Counted from the stretch's first letter, positions 16,501 to 34,200 are shown. The stretch: 64,000 bases of DNA from Pseudomonas syringae KCTC 12500 (GCF_000507185.2 NZ_AYTM02000002.1:4623501-4687500), one strand, 5' to 3'. A program made the numbers and translations. Notes: a model not told the origin generated them from the letters alone.

Positions 16501-16951
16501 CATCCGCAGCCAGTTGCAAGCCAGCCTGCCGGATTACATGGTGCCGACGCACATGCTGTTGTTGCCCGAGCTGCCCCTGACGCCCAGCGGCAAGCTGGAC
16601 CGCAAGGCATTGCCTGCCCCCGACGCAAGCCAGTTGCAGGCGCGTTATCGGGCGCCGCACAGCGAGGTGGAAATCTGCCTGGCGGCCATCTGGGCGGACG
16701 TTCTGCATGCGCCCCAGGTGGGCCTCGACGATCACTTTTTCGAACTGGGCGGGCATTCGCTGCTCGCCGCGCAAGTCATCGCCCGGATCAAGACGCAACT
16801 GGGCATCAGCCTTCCGCTGCGCAGCCTGTTCGAAAAACCGCTGCTCGGTGAACTCGCCGTCGAAGTGACAGCGCTGACCGACAACAGCACGGATAACGAC
16901 TGGAGCGACATGGACCAGTTCATGGATTCACTGGAGGAATTCGGCGCATGA
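13541..16951 (+). CDS. Pyoverdine side-chain NRPS I (C-A-T, lysine module)
   Basis: A 1136-residue single-module synthetase. The condensation domain (about residues 50-490) has the intact HHMITDGWSM motif near 181. The adenylation domain (about 515-1020) has A3 YTSGSTGRPKG, A5 NTYGPTEATV, A7 YRSGDRARL and A10 [10 protein letters not shown]. The carrier serine is near 1073 in [10 protein letters not shown]. My pocket code is DGEDHGTVV, which fits the Lys/Orn-type codes of pyoverdine synthetases; lysine is expected for the P. syringae product. It should accept the chain from PvdL. The ATG follows AGGA by about 8 nt. The next gene overlaps its stop (ATGA). P. syringae genes are usually just called pyoverdine synthetases I-IV. 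Confidence 0.9.
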   Translation: MNPEHAQKLARRFVELPLEKRRLFLDGMRKENMDFSLFPIPSCAGLAEREGLSYAQQRMWFLWQLDPHSAAYNLPMSVGLNGPLELPLLDRAFSALVERHESLRTTFGQEGDRAFQRVAPPAPVSIRLTDLSALPPEQRWASARQAMAEQAAQTFDLQRGPLFTVQVLRLAEQEHLLLLNLHHMITDGWSMNVLIDEWLRGYDALLAGKPLPFQPLLVQYRDYAVWQRSWLEAGEQARQLDYWRSHLGEEHPLLELPTDRPYPALPSHDGARLELALEPELLRNLKSLAQRQGVTLFVVLLATFKSLLHRYSGQTDIRVGGLIANRTRSETEGLIGCFINTQVLRSEVTAQTRFVDLLNIVRDASTGAQAHQELPFDAIIDALQPERSQSHNPLFQVMFNHQPVVADLLDKQLSGGLRVANLPAEQQALAQRSHAAASDLMLATSGEGEQLHAAFTYATDIFDESTIARLAGHWRNLLASVCADPLQTIAELSMLSADERTQLLDVDNATKADTTTPAHRQFEAQVQRTPQAPALILAREGQSPGLSYTELNQRSNRLAWQLRELGVGADVLVGVALGRSLDMPVALLAVLKAGGAYLPLDLNAPSERLRHVLADSGVKLLLTHSDQLTGLPELADMQCLCIDRMNSETASVHNLDGPIDPASLAYVIYTSGSTGRPKGVAISHAALAEFVALGANYSDLREGDRVLQFATHSFDGFVEQFYPPLCRGAAVVLRDERLWDSATFHQAIVEHGVTLADLPAAYWLTLVQDFAASPPAHYGALRQVHVGGEAMAVEGLRLWHKSGLGHVRLLNTYGPTEATVVSSIHDCSTLTPQQVSWRGVPIGQALAGRRLYVLDDQMNLLPQGAVGELYIGGPGLARGYHAQPGLSAERFVADPFVSGERLYRSGDRARLRTDGAVEYIGRVDHQVKIRGFRIELGEVESRLQQCTGVREAVVLAVELAGSTQLVAYAVPDVAASTEAEQLALRQSIRSQLQASLPDYMVPTHMLLLPELPLTPSGKLDRKALPAPDASQLQARYRAPHSEVEICLAAIWADVLHAPQVGLDDHFFELGGHSLLAAQVIARIKTQLGISLPLRSLFEKPLLGELAVEVTALTDNSTDNDWSDMDQFMDSLEEFGA

Positions 16952-19900
16952 CCGGGACCACTGCTGCACGCATTGCGAAACGTTTTGTCGGCCTGTCGCT
17001 GGAGCAACGCCAACAGTTCCTCGCCCGGTTGCGCCAGGAAGGCAAGGATTTCAGCCTGTTGCCGGTGCCGGTCAGCCGGCATGATGTCAGCGCCATTCCG
17101 CTGTCCTTCGCTCAGCAACGCCTGCTGTTCCTCTGGCAGCTCGATCCCTCGAGCGACGCGTACAAGATGACTACCGGCCTGCGTCTGCGCGGCACGTTGA
17201 ACGAGTCGGCGTTGCGCCGCGCGTTCGATCATCTGATCGAACGCCACGAGGTGCTGCGCACGGTGTTTCACACTGATGGCGATCAGGCACAGCAAGTGCT
17301 GCTGCACGACCAGACAGTCGCATTGGAAAGCATTGATTTGGCCGGTCTGGCCGATGGCGAACTGCGCGATGCCGAGCTGGCGCTGCAAGTGGCCACAGTC
17401 ACGGGCCAAGCGTTTGATCTGCGCACCGGGCCGCTGCTGCGCGCGCACCTGTTTCGCCTCGCGGACGACGAGCATGTGCTGATCGTCAGCATGCACCACA
17501 TCGTCTCCGACGGCTGGTCGATGGATGTGATGATTCAGGAGTTCGTGCACTGCTATCAGGCGTACTGCGAGGGCCGCGAACCCGCGCTGCCGGAACTGCC
17601 GCTGCAATACGCCGATTATGCGATCTGGCAGCGCAGCTGGCTGGAGGCGGGCGAGGGCGCACGTCAGCTGGAGTACTGGCGTCACCGGTTGGGTGACGAG
17701 CAACCGCTGCTGGACGCCGCACCGGATTTCCCGCGTCCGGCCACGCAGAGCTATCAGGGCGAGCACCTGCGTTTCGATTTCGGTGTAGACCTGTCGCGGC
17801 GGCTCAACGCCTTTGCGCGCACGCAGGGCATGACCCTGTTCATGCTGGTGCTGGCCGGCTTTTCGCTGTTTCTGTCGCGCAAGGCCGGGCAGCGCGATAT
17901 CCGCATCGGCGTGCCGAATGCCAACCGCGGTCGCGCTGAAACCGAAGGCTTGATCGGTTTCTTCATCAATACCCAGGTTTTGCGCTGCCAGGTGGATGAA
18001 CGCCTGAGCTACCTTGACCTGCTGGCGCAGATTCGCGACACCTCGTTCGGTGCGCAGGCGCATCAGGACGTGCCCTTCGAACAACTGGTCGATCAACTGG
18101 CACCCGAGCGCAGCCTGGGCCACAACCCGCTCTTCCAAGCCAAGTTCAACCAGAACGTGGTCCTCAAGCAGAAAACCGCGCTCAGGCTGGCCGGGCTGGA
18201 GGTCAGCGAATATGCCTTCGACAAACAGGGCGCACATTTCGACCTGGCGCTGGACATCACTGACGACGGCACACTGATCCACGGCGACATGGCCTACGCC
18301 AGCGACCTGTATCGACGCACCACCGTCGAAGGTTTCATCCCGGAACTGCTCGCGCTGTTCGAAACCCTGCTCGATACGCCCCACGCCCCGCTATTCAGCC
18401 TGGGAGCACTCGCGGTCGAGCCGAGGCGCGACGCTCGCGCACCCGCGCCGCACATGCTGCAACTGTGGGACCGACAGGTCGAACGGCAACCTAATGCCCA
18501 GGCAGCCCGCTGCCTGCAGCGCACTCTGACCACGCTGCAACTGGAGCAGGCCGCCAATCAGTTGGCCCATCACCTGATCCGCATGGGCATCAGCGAGGGC
18601 CAGCCGGTCGCGGTATTGATGGAGCGTTCGTTGGACTGGCTGACGGCCGTGCTGGCAATTTTCAAGGCCGGCGGCGTGTACATGCCGCTGGACGTCAAAG
18701 CCCCCGATGCACGACTGCAACAGATGCTGGTCAATGCGCAGGCAAGAGTATTGCTGTGTGCCGAGGGTGATGTGCGGCAGACGTCGCTGGGTGTTGCCGG
18801 TTGTCAGGGCCTGACCTGGACGCCTGCGCTGTGGCAGGACCTGCCTGTCAGTCGCCCTGACACCCGGCCTTCAGCCGATTCGGCGGCCTACGTGATTCAT
18901 ACGTCCGGCTCGACCGGCCAGGCAAAAGGTGTGCTGGTCAGCCAGAGCGCACTGGCCAGTTACCTGCGTGGCTTGTCGGAGCAATTGCAACTGGCACCCG
19001 AGGCGAGCATGGCGCTGGTCTCGACCATCGCCGCCGACCTCGGCCATACCGTGCTGTTCGGCGCGCTGTGTTCGGGACGCACGCTGCACGTGCTGACCGA
19101 GGCGCTGGGTTTCGACCCGGATGCCTTTGCGGCCTACATGGCCGAGCATCAGGTGGGCGTGCTGAAAATCGTCCCCGGTCATCTGGCCGCGCTGTTGCAG
19201 TCCGGTCAGCCAGCCGACGTGCTCCCGCAGCATGCACTGATTGTCGGCGGCGAAGCCTGCTCGCCAGCGCTGATCGAGCAGGTGCGTCAGCTCAAGCCGG
19301 GTTGCCGGGTGATCAACCACTACGGGCCGAGCGAAACCACTGTTGGTGTGCTGACTTATGAGGTGCTGATGTCGCCCGGCTCGCTCCCACAGGATGTATG
19401 TGTATCCACTTGGGTGAACGCTGGCGACCCTCTGCGCAGCGTGCCAGTCGGCACATCGTTGCCGGGGGCCAGCGCCTACGTGCTGGACGACGTGTTGAAC
19501 CCTGTGGGTACTCAGGTCGCCGGTGAGCTGTACATCGGCGGTGACAGCGTGGCGCTGGGCTATATCGGCCAGCCTGCGCTGAGCGCCGAGCGCTTCGTGC
19601 CGGACCCGTTCGCGCAGGACGGCACGCGCGTCTACCGCAGCGGTGATCGCATGCGCCGCAATCATCAGGGCCTGCTGGAATTCATCGGCCGGGCCGACGA
19701 TCAGGTCAAAGTGCGCGGCTATCGTGTCGAGCCGGCAGAGGTCGCGCGGGTGTTGCTGGGCCTGGCTTCGGTGGCGCAGGTCAGCGTACTGGCGTTGCCC
19801 ATCGATGACGATCAGACCCGCCTGCAACTGGTGGCCTATTGCGTGGCGGCAGGCGGGGCGCACCTGAGTATCGACAGCCTGCGCGAGCAACTGACTGCGC

Positions 19901-22900
19901 GCTTGCCGGACTACATGGTGCCCGCGCAGATCATGCTGCTGGACAGTCTGCCGCTGACCGCCAACGGCAAGCTCGACAAGCGCGCCTTGCCCAGGCCCGG
20001 CGTGGTCAAACAGCGTTACACCGCGCCGGTCGGCGAGATCGAGGAAAAGCTCGCTGCCGTTTGGGCGGATGTGTTGAAACTGGAACAGGTCGGCAGCACC
20101 GACAACTTCTTCGAACTGGGCGGCGATTCGATTCTCAGCCTGCAGATCATTGCCCGCGCCAAGCGCCAGGGCATCAAGCTCAGCCCCAAGCAATTGTTCG
20201 AAAAACAGACCATCGGCCAACTGGCCTCGGTGGCGAAACTGATTCAGAAAAAGCCCGCAGCCGTGGCAGAGCAGATCAGCGGTTCGTTACCGTTGCTGCC
20301 GATTCAGGCGCGTTTCTTCGAGCTGGACATCCCCGAGCGTCAGCACTGGAATCAGGCGTTGATACTCAAGCCGTTGCAAACGCTGGAGGCTGCTCATCTT
20401 CAGTCTGCATTGACTGCGCTGATCGAGCAGCACGACGCACTGCGTCTGGGTTTCACCCAGCAGGACGGCCAATGGCAGGCCACCTTCGGCGTGCTGAACG
20501 CTCGTGAGCTGCTCTGGACTCATGAGCTGGACAGCATCGAGCGCTTGCCTGAGCTGGCCGATGAGGCGCAACGCAGCCTGGACCTGAAAAATGGCCCGCT
20601 ATTGCGTGCCGTGCTGATCAACCTGCCACAAGGCGAACAGCGTCTGTTGCTGGTGATTCATCATCTGCTGGTGGACGGCGTGTCATGGCGGGTGTTGCTG
20701 GAAGACCTGCAACACGCGTACCTCGCCCTGGCGCAAGGCCAGCCAGTATTACTCGCGGCAAAAACCACGTCGCTCCAGCGCTGGGCCGAGCAATTGCAAC
20801 AGTATGCGGCCGGTGAGACGCTGAAGGCCGAGCGCGATTACTGGCTGCAGGCCTTGCAGGGCGAAGACCAGCCGCTGCCTCGTGACAAGCCCGAAGGCAC
20901 GATGCGCAATCGCGACGCGGCCCATGCATCTTCCTGGCTGAGCCGGGACCTGACCCACAAGCTGCTGAAAGTCGCGCCCGCCGCGTACCGCACGCACGTC
21001 AACGACCTGCTGCTGACGGCGCTGGCCCAGGTTCTCTGCGAATGGAGTCAGCAGCCCTCGGTGCTGATCCAGCTGGAAGGGCATGGCCGCGAAGACCTGT
21101 TCGACGAGACCGATCTGAGCCGCACCGTCGGCTGGTTCAGCAGCCTGTTTCCGGTGCGCCTCACGCCGCAGATCGCGCCGGGGGCAAGCCTGTGTGGCAT
21201 CAAGGAGCAATTGCGTGCAGTGCCGGACAAGGGCATTGGTTACGGCGTGTTGCGCTATATGGGTGAAGCGCCTTTCGCGCAGCAATTGGCCGCCTTGCCG
21301 CAGGCGCGTGTCACGTTCAATTACCTGGGCCAGTTCGACGGCAGCTTCAACGAACACCAAGGCGCGTTGTTCGTACCGAGTGCCGACAGTTCAGGCACTG
21401 CGCTGTGCGAGGACGGGCCGCTGGGCAATTGGCTTAGCCTCAACGGTCAGGTGTTCGACGGCCAGTTGCAACTGGACTGGAGCTTCAGCCGCGAGGTGTA
21501 TCACGCCTCGACCATCGACACCCTGGCGCGTCGCTACGAGCAGGCGCTGACCACCCTGATCGAACATTGCACGGCGGGGCATCAAGGCGTTACGCCGTCG
21601 GACTTCCCGCTGGCGCGCCTCACCCAGGCGCAGCTTGACGGTCTGCCGATTGCGGCGGGCCAGATCGAGGATATCTACCCGCTGTCACCGATGCAGCAGG
21701 GCATGCTGTTTCACTCGTTATTCGATGAACGCGCGGGCAACTACATCAACCAGTTGCGGGTGAACATTCGCGGGCTGGATGTGCCGCGTTTCCGCAACGC
21801 CTGGCAGGCCGCGGTGGACCATCACGACGTGCTGCGCAGCTGTTTTGTCAGCCAGCGCGAGCAGTCGCTGCAAGTGGTGCAGCGTCAGGTCGAGGTGCCC
21901 TTTGTCGAGCTGGATGCGCGTGGTCAGCCAGAAAACTGGCTCGACGACTGGGCGCAGACCGACCGTCAGCAAGGCTTCGATCTGGCGCAAGGGCTATTGT
22001 TGCGCCTGGCCGTGTTGCGCACCGCCGATGACGCGTGGCATCTGGTGTATACCAGCCACCACATCCTCATGGATGGCTGGAGCAGTTCGCGCCTGCTCGG
22101 TGAAGTGCTGCAACGCTACAGCGGGCAGATGCCAGCGAAACAGGCAGGCCGCTATCGTGATTACATTCAGTGGCTACAGCGTCAGGATGCCGCGCTCAGC
22201 GAGCGTTTCTGGACTGCGGAACTGGCGGAGCTGGACGAGCCGACCCGCTTGCTGCAAGCGTTCAAGTCTTCGGCCGAGGGGCAGGGCTACGGCGATTACA
22301 TCCAGCTGATCGACAGCGACGGCACCCGACGCCTGAACGCGTTTGCCCGCGAGCAACGCGTCACCCTCAATACGCTGCTGCAATCGGCCTGGCTGTTGTT
22401 GCTGCAACGCTACACCGGCCAGTCCAGTGTGACCTTTGGCGCGACCGTGGCCGGGCGTCCGGCCGAGTTGCCGGGTGTCGAAGAACAGCTGGGGCTGTTC
22501 ATCAATACCCTGCCGGTCATCGCCAGCCCGCGTGCCGAGCAGACGGTGGCCGACTGGGTGCAGCAGGTGCAGGCGAAAAACCTTGCTCTGCGCGAGCATG
22601 AGCACACGCCGCTGTATGACATCCAGCGCTGGGCGCGCAACAGTGGCGAGGCGTTGTTCGACACCATTCTGGTGTTCGAAAACTACCCGGTGTCCGAAGC
22701 CCTGCAGCGCGCGCCGGACGGTCTGGTCTTCAGCGACCTGCGCAATCAGGAGCAGGCGCATTACCCGCTGACCCTGGTGGTCGAGGCCAATGAGGTGCTG
22801 TCGGTACGTTTCAGTTACGACCGCCAGCACTTCAGCGCCGAAGGCATTCTGCAGCTGGCGGCGCATTTCGATCACCTGCTGCAGAGCCTCTGCGCATCGG

Positions 22901-24816
22901 CAACCATGCCACTCGGCGAACTGGCATTGCCGACCGCCTGGACGCAACGCGTGCAGCGCTACCCTAGCGAGCACTGCGCGCATCAACGCATCGAAGCCCA
23001 GGTCGAGCGTAACCCGCAGGCCATCGCCCTGAGTTTTGGCGATCAGCAACTGAATTACCGGCAGCTCAACCAGCGTGCCAACCAATTGGCCCACAAACTA
23101 CGCGAACAGGGCGTTGGCCCGGACATGCGTGTCGGGCTGGCCGCCGAGCGCAGTCTGGAGATGATTGTCGGCCTGCTGGCCATTCTCAAGGCCGGTGGCG
23201 CTTACGTGCCGCTGGATCCGGATTATCCGCAGGATCGCCTGAGCTTTCTGATGCACGACAGTGGTATCGAACTGTTGCTGACCCAAGCGCCGCTGCTTGA
23301 CAAACTGCCGATCCCCGAACAGGTGCAGACGCTCGATCTGGCTGACAAACTGGACGGTTACAGCACGGAAAACCCGATCAATCAGACCGCGCCGGCCAAC
23401 CTGGCCTACGTGATCTACACCTCGGGTTCGACCGGTAAACCGAAAGGCACCTTGCTCGCCCATCACAACCTGATGCGCCTGTTCGCCGCGACGGATGACT
23501 GGTTCCATTTCAACGAGCAAGACGTGTGGACGCTGTTCCATTCCTTCGCTTTCGACTTTTCGGTGTGGGAGATTTTTGGCGCGCTGCTGCATGGTGGCCG
23601 ACTGGTCATCGTGCCCCGCGAAGTGACCCGCTCGCCGGAAGAATTCCATGCGCTGCTGGTCGAACAGCAAGTCACGGTGCTCAACCAGACACCGTCGGCG
23701 TTCAAGCAACTGATGCGCGTGGCCTGTGATTCATCGCTACCGCTGTCGCTGCAGAAAATCATTTTTGGCGGCGAGGCGCTGGACGTCGCCAGCCTGAAGC
23801 CGTGGTTCGAGCGCTTTGGCGATCAGACGCCGCAACTGATCAATATGTACGGCATCACCGAAACCACGGTGCACGTGAGCTATCGACCGATCACGCTGGC
23901 CGACACGCAGAACCCGGCCAGCCCGATAGGCGAGGCGATTCCGGACCTGTCGTGGCACGTGCTGGACGCCGATTTCAATCCGGTCGCTCAGGGTTGTAGC
24001 GGTGAGCTGCACATCGGCCATGCCGGTCTGGCGCGGGGTTATCACAACCGCGCCGCGCTGACTGCCGAACGCTTCGTGCCGGACCCGTTTTCCAGCGAGG
24101 GTGGCCGCCTTTATCGCACCGGCGACCTGGCGCGTTATCGGGCTGGTGGGATGATCGACTACGCCGGGCGCATCGACCATCAAGTGAAAATTCGCGGCTT
24201 CCGCATCGAACTCGGTGAAATCGAAGCGCGGTTGCAAGCGCACCCGGCCATACGCGAAGTGAGCGTGCTGGCGCTGGACGGGCAGTTGGCGGCGTATCTG
24301 GTGCCTAACGAGCCTGATCAGGATCAGCAGAGCCTTCGTGAAACGCTGAAAAATGAACTGAGGGCGCACTTGCCCGATTATATGGTGCCCACCCATTTCA
24401 TCGTTCTCGACAGCATGCCGCTGACTGCCAACGGCAAGCTGGATCGCAAGGCGCTGCCTGCGCCGGATTCCAGTCAGCTGCAGGCCACCTACAGCGCTCC
24501 GCAAGGCGAGCTGGAGCAGCAACTGGCGGCGATCTGGGCCGATGTGTTGAAGGTCGAGCGGGTCGGGCGCAGCGACAACTTTTTCGAGTTGGGTGGGCAT
24601 TCGCTGCTGGCGGTGCAGATGCTCGTGCGGGTGCGCGAACAGTTGCAGCACGAGGTCAGCCTCAAGGATGTCTTCGAGCAACCGCTGCTGGCGGACTTCT
24701 GCGCCACGCTGCAGGAAAAAAATGGCGAAAGTGACCACGCGCAGGACGAATTGACTAAATCACTGGAGGCACTCAAACGTTTATCAGCGGAGGAAATTGA
24801 TAATTTGATTGCTTAG
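16948..24816 (+). CDS. Pyoverdine side-chain NRPS II (C-A-T-E-C-A-T; Asp and Thr modules)
   Basis: A 2622-residue synthetase with two modules. Module 1 has C (HHIVSDGWSM near 183), A (TSGSTGQAKG near 650; code DLTKIGHVG, an Asp code), T (LGGDSILSLQ near 1060) and an epimerisation domain (HHLLVDGVSW near 1237, GHGREDLFD, RTVGWFSSLFPV, FNYLGQFDGSF). Module 2 has a D-to-L type C domain (HHILMDGWSS near 1704), A (TSGSTGKPKG near 2155; code DFWNIGMVH, the canonical Thr code) and T ([10 protein letters not shown] near 2551). The Asp is probably hydroxylated by the SyrP-like enzyme and turned to the D form. There is no thioesterase. The last residues (TKSLEALKRLSAEEIDNLIA) form a short helix that may dock to the next enzyme. 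Confidence 0.93.
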   Translation: MTGTTAARIAKRFVGLSLEQRQQFLARLRQEGKDFSLLPVPVSRHDVSAIPLSFAQQRLLFLWQLDPSSDAYKMTTGLRLRGTLNESALRRAFDHLIERHEVLRTVFHTDGDQAQQVLLHDQTVALESIDLAGLADGELRDAELALQVATVTGQAFDLRTGPLLRAHLFRLADDEHVLIVSMHHIVSDGWSMDVMIQEFVHCYQAYCEGREPALPELPLQYADYAIWQRSWLEAGEGARQLEYWRHRLGDEQPLLDAAPDFPRPATQSYQGEHLRFDFGVDLSRRLNAFARTQGMTLFMLVLAGFSLFLSRKAGQRDIRIGVPNANRGRAETEGLIGFFINTQVLRCQVDERLSYLDLLAQIRDTSFGAQAHQDVPFEQLVDQLAPERSLGHNPLFQAKFNQNVVLKQKTALRLAGLEVSEYAFDKQGAHFDLALDITDDGTLIHGDMAYASDLYRRTTVEGFIPELLALFETLLDTPHAPLFSLGALAVEPRRDARAPAPHMLQLWDRQVERQPNAQAARCLQRTLTTLQLEQAANQLAHHLIRMGISEGQPVAVLMERSLDWLTAVLAIFKAGGVYMPLDVKAPDARLQQMLVNAQARVLLCAEGDVRQTSLGVAGCQGLTWTPALWQDLPVSRPDTRPSADSAAYVIHTSGSTGQAKGVLVSQSALASYLRGLSEQLQLAPEASMALVSTIAADLGHTVLFGALCSGRTLHVLTEALGFDPDAFAAYMAEHQVGVLKIVPGHLAALLQSGQPADVLPQHALIVGGEACSPALIEQVRQLKPGCRVINHYGPSETTVGVLTYEVLMSPGSLPQDVCVSTWVNAGDPLRSVPVGTSLPGASAYVLDDVLNPVGTQVAGELYIGGDSVALGYIGQPALSAERFVPDPFAQDGTRVYRSGDRMRRNHQGLLEFIGRADDQVKVRGYRVEPAEVARVLLGLASVAQVSVLALPIDDDQTRLQLVAYCVAAGGAHLSIDSLREQLTARLPDYMVPAQIMLLDSLPLTANGKLDKRALPRPGVVKQRYTAPVGEIEEKLAAVWADVLKLEQVGSTDNFFELGGDSILSLQIIARAKRQGIKLSPKQLFEKQTIGQLASVAKLIQKKPAAVAEQISGSLPLLPIQARFFELDIPERQHWNQALILKPLQTLEAAHLQSALTALIEQHDALRLGFTQQDGQWQATFGVLNARELLWTHELDSIERLPELADEAQRSLDLKNGPLLRAVLINLPQGEQRLLLVIHHLLVDGVSWRVLLEDLQHAYLALAQGQPVLLAAKTTSLQRWAEQLQQYAAGETLKAERDYWLQALQGEDQPLPRDKPEGTMRNRDAAHASSWLSRDLTHKLLKVAPAAYRTHVNDLLLTALAQVLCEWSQQPSVLIQLEGHGREDLFDETDLSRTVGWFSSLFPVRLTPQIAPGASLCGIKEQLRAVPDKGIGYGVLRYMGEAPFAQQLAALPQARVTFNYLGQFDGSFNEHQGALFVPSADSSGTALCEDGPLGNWLSLNGQVFDGQLQLDWSFSREVYHASTIDTLARRYEQALTTLIEHCTAGHQGVTPSDFPLARLTQAQLDGLPIAAGQIEDIYPLSPMQQGMLFHSLFDERAGNYINQLRVNIRGLDVPRFRNAWQAAVDHHDVLRSCFVSQREQSLQVVQRQVEVPFVELDARGQPENWLDDWAQTDRQQGFDLAQGLLLRLAVLRTADDAWHLVYTSHHILMDGWSSSRLLGEVLQRYSGQMPAKQAGRYRDYIQWLQRQDAALSERFWTAELAELDEPTRLLQAFKSSAEGQGYGDYIQLIDSDGTRRLNAFAREQRVTLNTLLQSAWLLLLQRYTGQSSVTFGATVAGRPAELPGVEEQLGLFINTLPVIASPRAEQTVADWVQQVQAKNLALREHEHTPLYDIQRWARNSGEALFDTILVFENYPVSEALQRAPDGLVFSDLRNQEQAHYPLTLVVEANEVLSVRFSYDRQHFSAEGILQLAAHFDHLLQSLCASATMPLGELALPTAWTQRVQRYPSEHCAHQRIEAQVERNPQAIALSFGDQQLNYRQLNQRANQLAHKLREQGVGPDMRVGLAAERSLEMIVGLLAILKAGGAYVPLDPDYPQDRLSFLMHDSGIELLLTQAPLLDKLPIPEQVQTLDLADKLDGYSTENPINQTAPANLAYVIYTSGSTGKPKGTLLAHHNLMRLFAATDDWFHFNEQDVWTLFHSFAFDFSVWEIFGALLHGGRLVIVPREVTRSPEEFHALLVEQQVTVLNQTPSAFKQLMRVACDSSLPLSLQKIIFGGEALDVASLKPWFERFGDQTPQLINMYGITETTVHVSYRPITLADTQNPASPIGEAIPDLSWHVLDADFNPVAQGCSGELHIGHAGLARGYHNRAALTAERFVPDPFSSEGGRLYRTGDLARYRAGGMIDYAGRIDHQVKIRGFRIELGEIEARLQAHPAIREVSVLALDGQLAAYLVPNEPDQDQQSLRETLKNELRAHLPDYMVPTHFIVLDSMPLTANGKLDRKALPAPDSSQLQATYSAPQGELEQQLAAIWADVLKVERVGRSDNFFELGGHSLLAVQMLVRVREQLQHEVSLKDVFEQPLLADFCATLQEKNGESDHAQDELTKSLEALKRLSAEEIDNLIA

Positions 24817-24830
24817 CAGGAGAGACCCCA

Positions 24831-31295
<6,465 letters not shown>

Positions 31296-31296
31296 C

Positions 31297-34200
31297 ATGG
31301 ACAAGTCTGCAGCAGAGCGTATCGCCCAGCGTTTCGTCGGCTTGCCCGTCGAGCAGCGCCGGCAGATCCTCGCCAAGATGCACGAGACCGGACAGAGCTT
31401 CAAACTGCTGCCCATCGCCGTGACCCGACACGCCGCAGCGCGTATTCCGCTGTCCTACGCGCAGCAGCGCATGCTGTTCCTCTGGCAGATGGAGCCGGGC
31501 AACGCGGCCTACAACGTGCCCATGGCGGTGCGTCTGAATGGCGCATTGAACCGGCAGGCCCTGAGCGCGGCGCTGGACCTGCTGGTGCAGCGTCATGAAA
31601 CCCTGCGTACCCGCTTCGTTTCAGAGGACGGCGCGTTCTATCAGGAGATTCTCGAGCAGGCCACGGTCGCCCTCGAGTTCGCGTCAGTGGCGCCCGCAGA
31701 CATCGAGCAGCAGGTGCGCGCCGAGTTGCAAAAGCCCTTCGATCTGCTGAGTGGGACGCTGCTGCGGGCTAAGCTGTTTCAGTTGAGTGAAAGCGAACAC
31801 GTACTGACCGTGTGCATGCATCACGTGGTGTCCGATGGCTGGTCCGGCGAAGTGCTGATTCGCGAGTTCGTGCAGTTGTATCAGGCGCAGGTATCGGGGC
31901 AGCCAGTGCCGTTGCCCGCCCTGGCGATTCAGTACGCCGACTACGCGATCTGGCAACGCGCCTGGCTGGAGGCCGGGGAGGGCGAGCGGCAGTTGGACTA
32001 CTGGAAACAGCAACTGGGCAGCGAACATCCGTTGCTGAGCCTGCCACTGGATCATCCGCGTCCGCTGCAACCCAGCCATCGCGGTGCGAGTGTGCACGTC
32101 GACCTGCCGCAGCAACTCTCCGCGCAACTGAAAAGCCTGGCGCGCAACAACGGCCAGACCCTGTTCATGGTGACACTGGCGGCACTGTCGGTAGTGCTGT
32201 CGCGCTTCAGCGGACAGTCCGACCTCCGCATCGGCGCACCCAATGCCGGGCGCACACGCAGCGAGCTGGAAGGGCTGATCGGCTTTTTCATCAACACTCA
32301 GGTGCTGCGTGTGCAGGTGGACGAGCGGCAGAGCTTTGCCGAGCTGCTGGATCAGGTCAAGCAGGTGGTCACGGGCGCGCAGTCGCATCAGGAACTGCCG
32401 TTCGAGCATCTGGTGGATGCCTTGGCGCCGGAGCGCAATCCGGGCCACAACCCGCTGTTCCAGTTCAAGATCAATCAGCACGTGCTGGCGGCCGATGACA
32501 ACGGGCCGCGCGTGTCGGGCCTGACGGTCGATGAGTTCCCGATGGGCAGCAGCGATGCGCGTTTCGACCTGGCCTTCGACTTCACCGACACGCCCGACGG
32601 GATACGCGGTTATTTCACCTACGCCACCGACCTGTTCGAAGCGCAGACCATCGAGCGTATCGCCGATGCGTTGCGCAGCGTGCTGCACGCACTGGTTTCG
32701 GACACCGACCGGCGTCTGGCCGATCATCCACACGCGGTATCGTCGCTGGTCGCCGAGCAAACCCAGGACTTTGCCTGCACCGATTTTCTCAGCCTCTGGC
32801 AACAGGGCCTGCGTGCCGGGCGTGGCAAGACTGCGTTGCGTGTGGGCCAGCAGGTGTTGAGCTTTGACGAGCTTGAGACACGCAGTAACCAATTCGCCCG
32901 CTACCTGCACGCCCAGGACATCAAGCCGGGCATGACCGTCGCGCTGTGCCTGGACCGCTCCGTGGAATGGGTGGTCAGCCTGCTGGCGCTGCTGAAACTG
33001 GGCGCGGTGTACCTGCCGCTGGACAGCGCGCAACCGGCCGAGCGCCTGCAGCAACTGGTCCGTGACAGCGGCGCGGTGCTGCTGGTGCATGCGCCCGAAG
33101 ACGACAAGGCCGCGCGGTTGGGCGTGTGCCCGGTGCTGGCGTTCGATGCTGCGCTTTGGGCCGCTGTCGACAACCAGTCGCTGGACGTTCGGGTGCTGCC
33201 CGGGCAAGCGGCGTACATCATCTACACCTCCGGCTCCACCGGGCAGCCCAAGGGCGTGGTGATCAGCCACGGCGCGCTGGCCAACTATGTGCAGGGCGTG
33301 CTTGAGCGCCTGGCGCTGAACGACGGGGCGAGCATGGCGATGGTGTCGACGGTCGCTGCCGACCTGGGGCACACGCTGTTGTTCGGTGCGCTGGCGTCCG
33401 GCCGGACGCTGCACCTGCTGTCTCACGAACAGGCGTTCGACCCTGACGGTTTTGCGCGTTACATGGCCGAGCATCAGGTTGACGTGCTGAAAATCGTGCC
33501 CAGCCATTTGCAGGGCCTGCTGCAGGCCGCCAACCCGGCGGACGTGCTGCCTGGGCAGGTGCTGATTCTGGGCGGCGAGGCCAGCGCCTGGGCGTTGATC
33601 GAGCAGGTGCGTGCGCTCAAACCGGGCTGCCGGGTCATCAACCACTACGGTCCGACCGAGACCACGGTCGGCATCCTGACCCACGAAGTGGCGGGGCCTA
33701 TAGACGCCTGCCGCAGTGTGCCGGTCGGTCAGCCGCTGGCCAACGGCAAGGCGCGGGTGCTGGACGCTTACCTCAACCCGGTGGCCGAACGGGTGACCGG
33801 TGAACTGTATCTGGGCGGGCGCGGGCTGGCGCAGGGTTATCTGGGCCGTGCGGCAATGACCGCCGAACGCTTTGTGCCGGATCCGGACGCCAATGGTCAG
33901 CGCCTGTACCGTGCAGGCGACCGTGCGCGGTGGGTGGATGGCGTGCTGGAATACCTGGGCCGTGCTGACGATCAGGTGAAAATCCGCGGTTATCGGGTTG
34001 AGCCGGGCGAGGTCGGCCAGCTTCTGCAAACCCTGGACAACGTCGCCGAGGCCGTGGTGCTGGCCCAGCCGCTGGACAGTGACGAGACGCGCCTGCAACT
34101 GGTGGCCTATTGCGTCGCGGTGGCCGGCACGAGCCTCAATGTCGACAAGCTGCGCGAGCAATTGGTGGCTCGCCTTCCGGAGTATCTGGTGCCCGCGCAG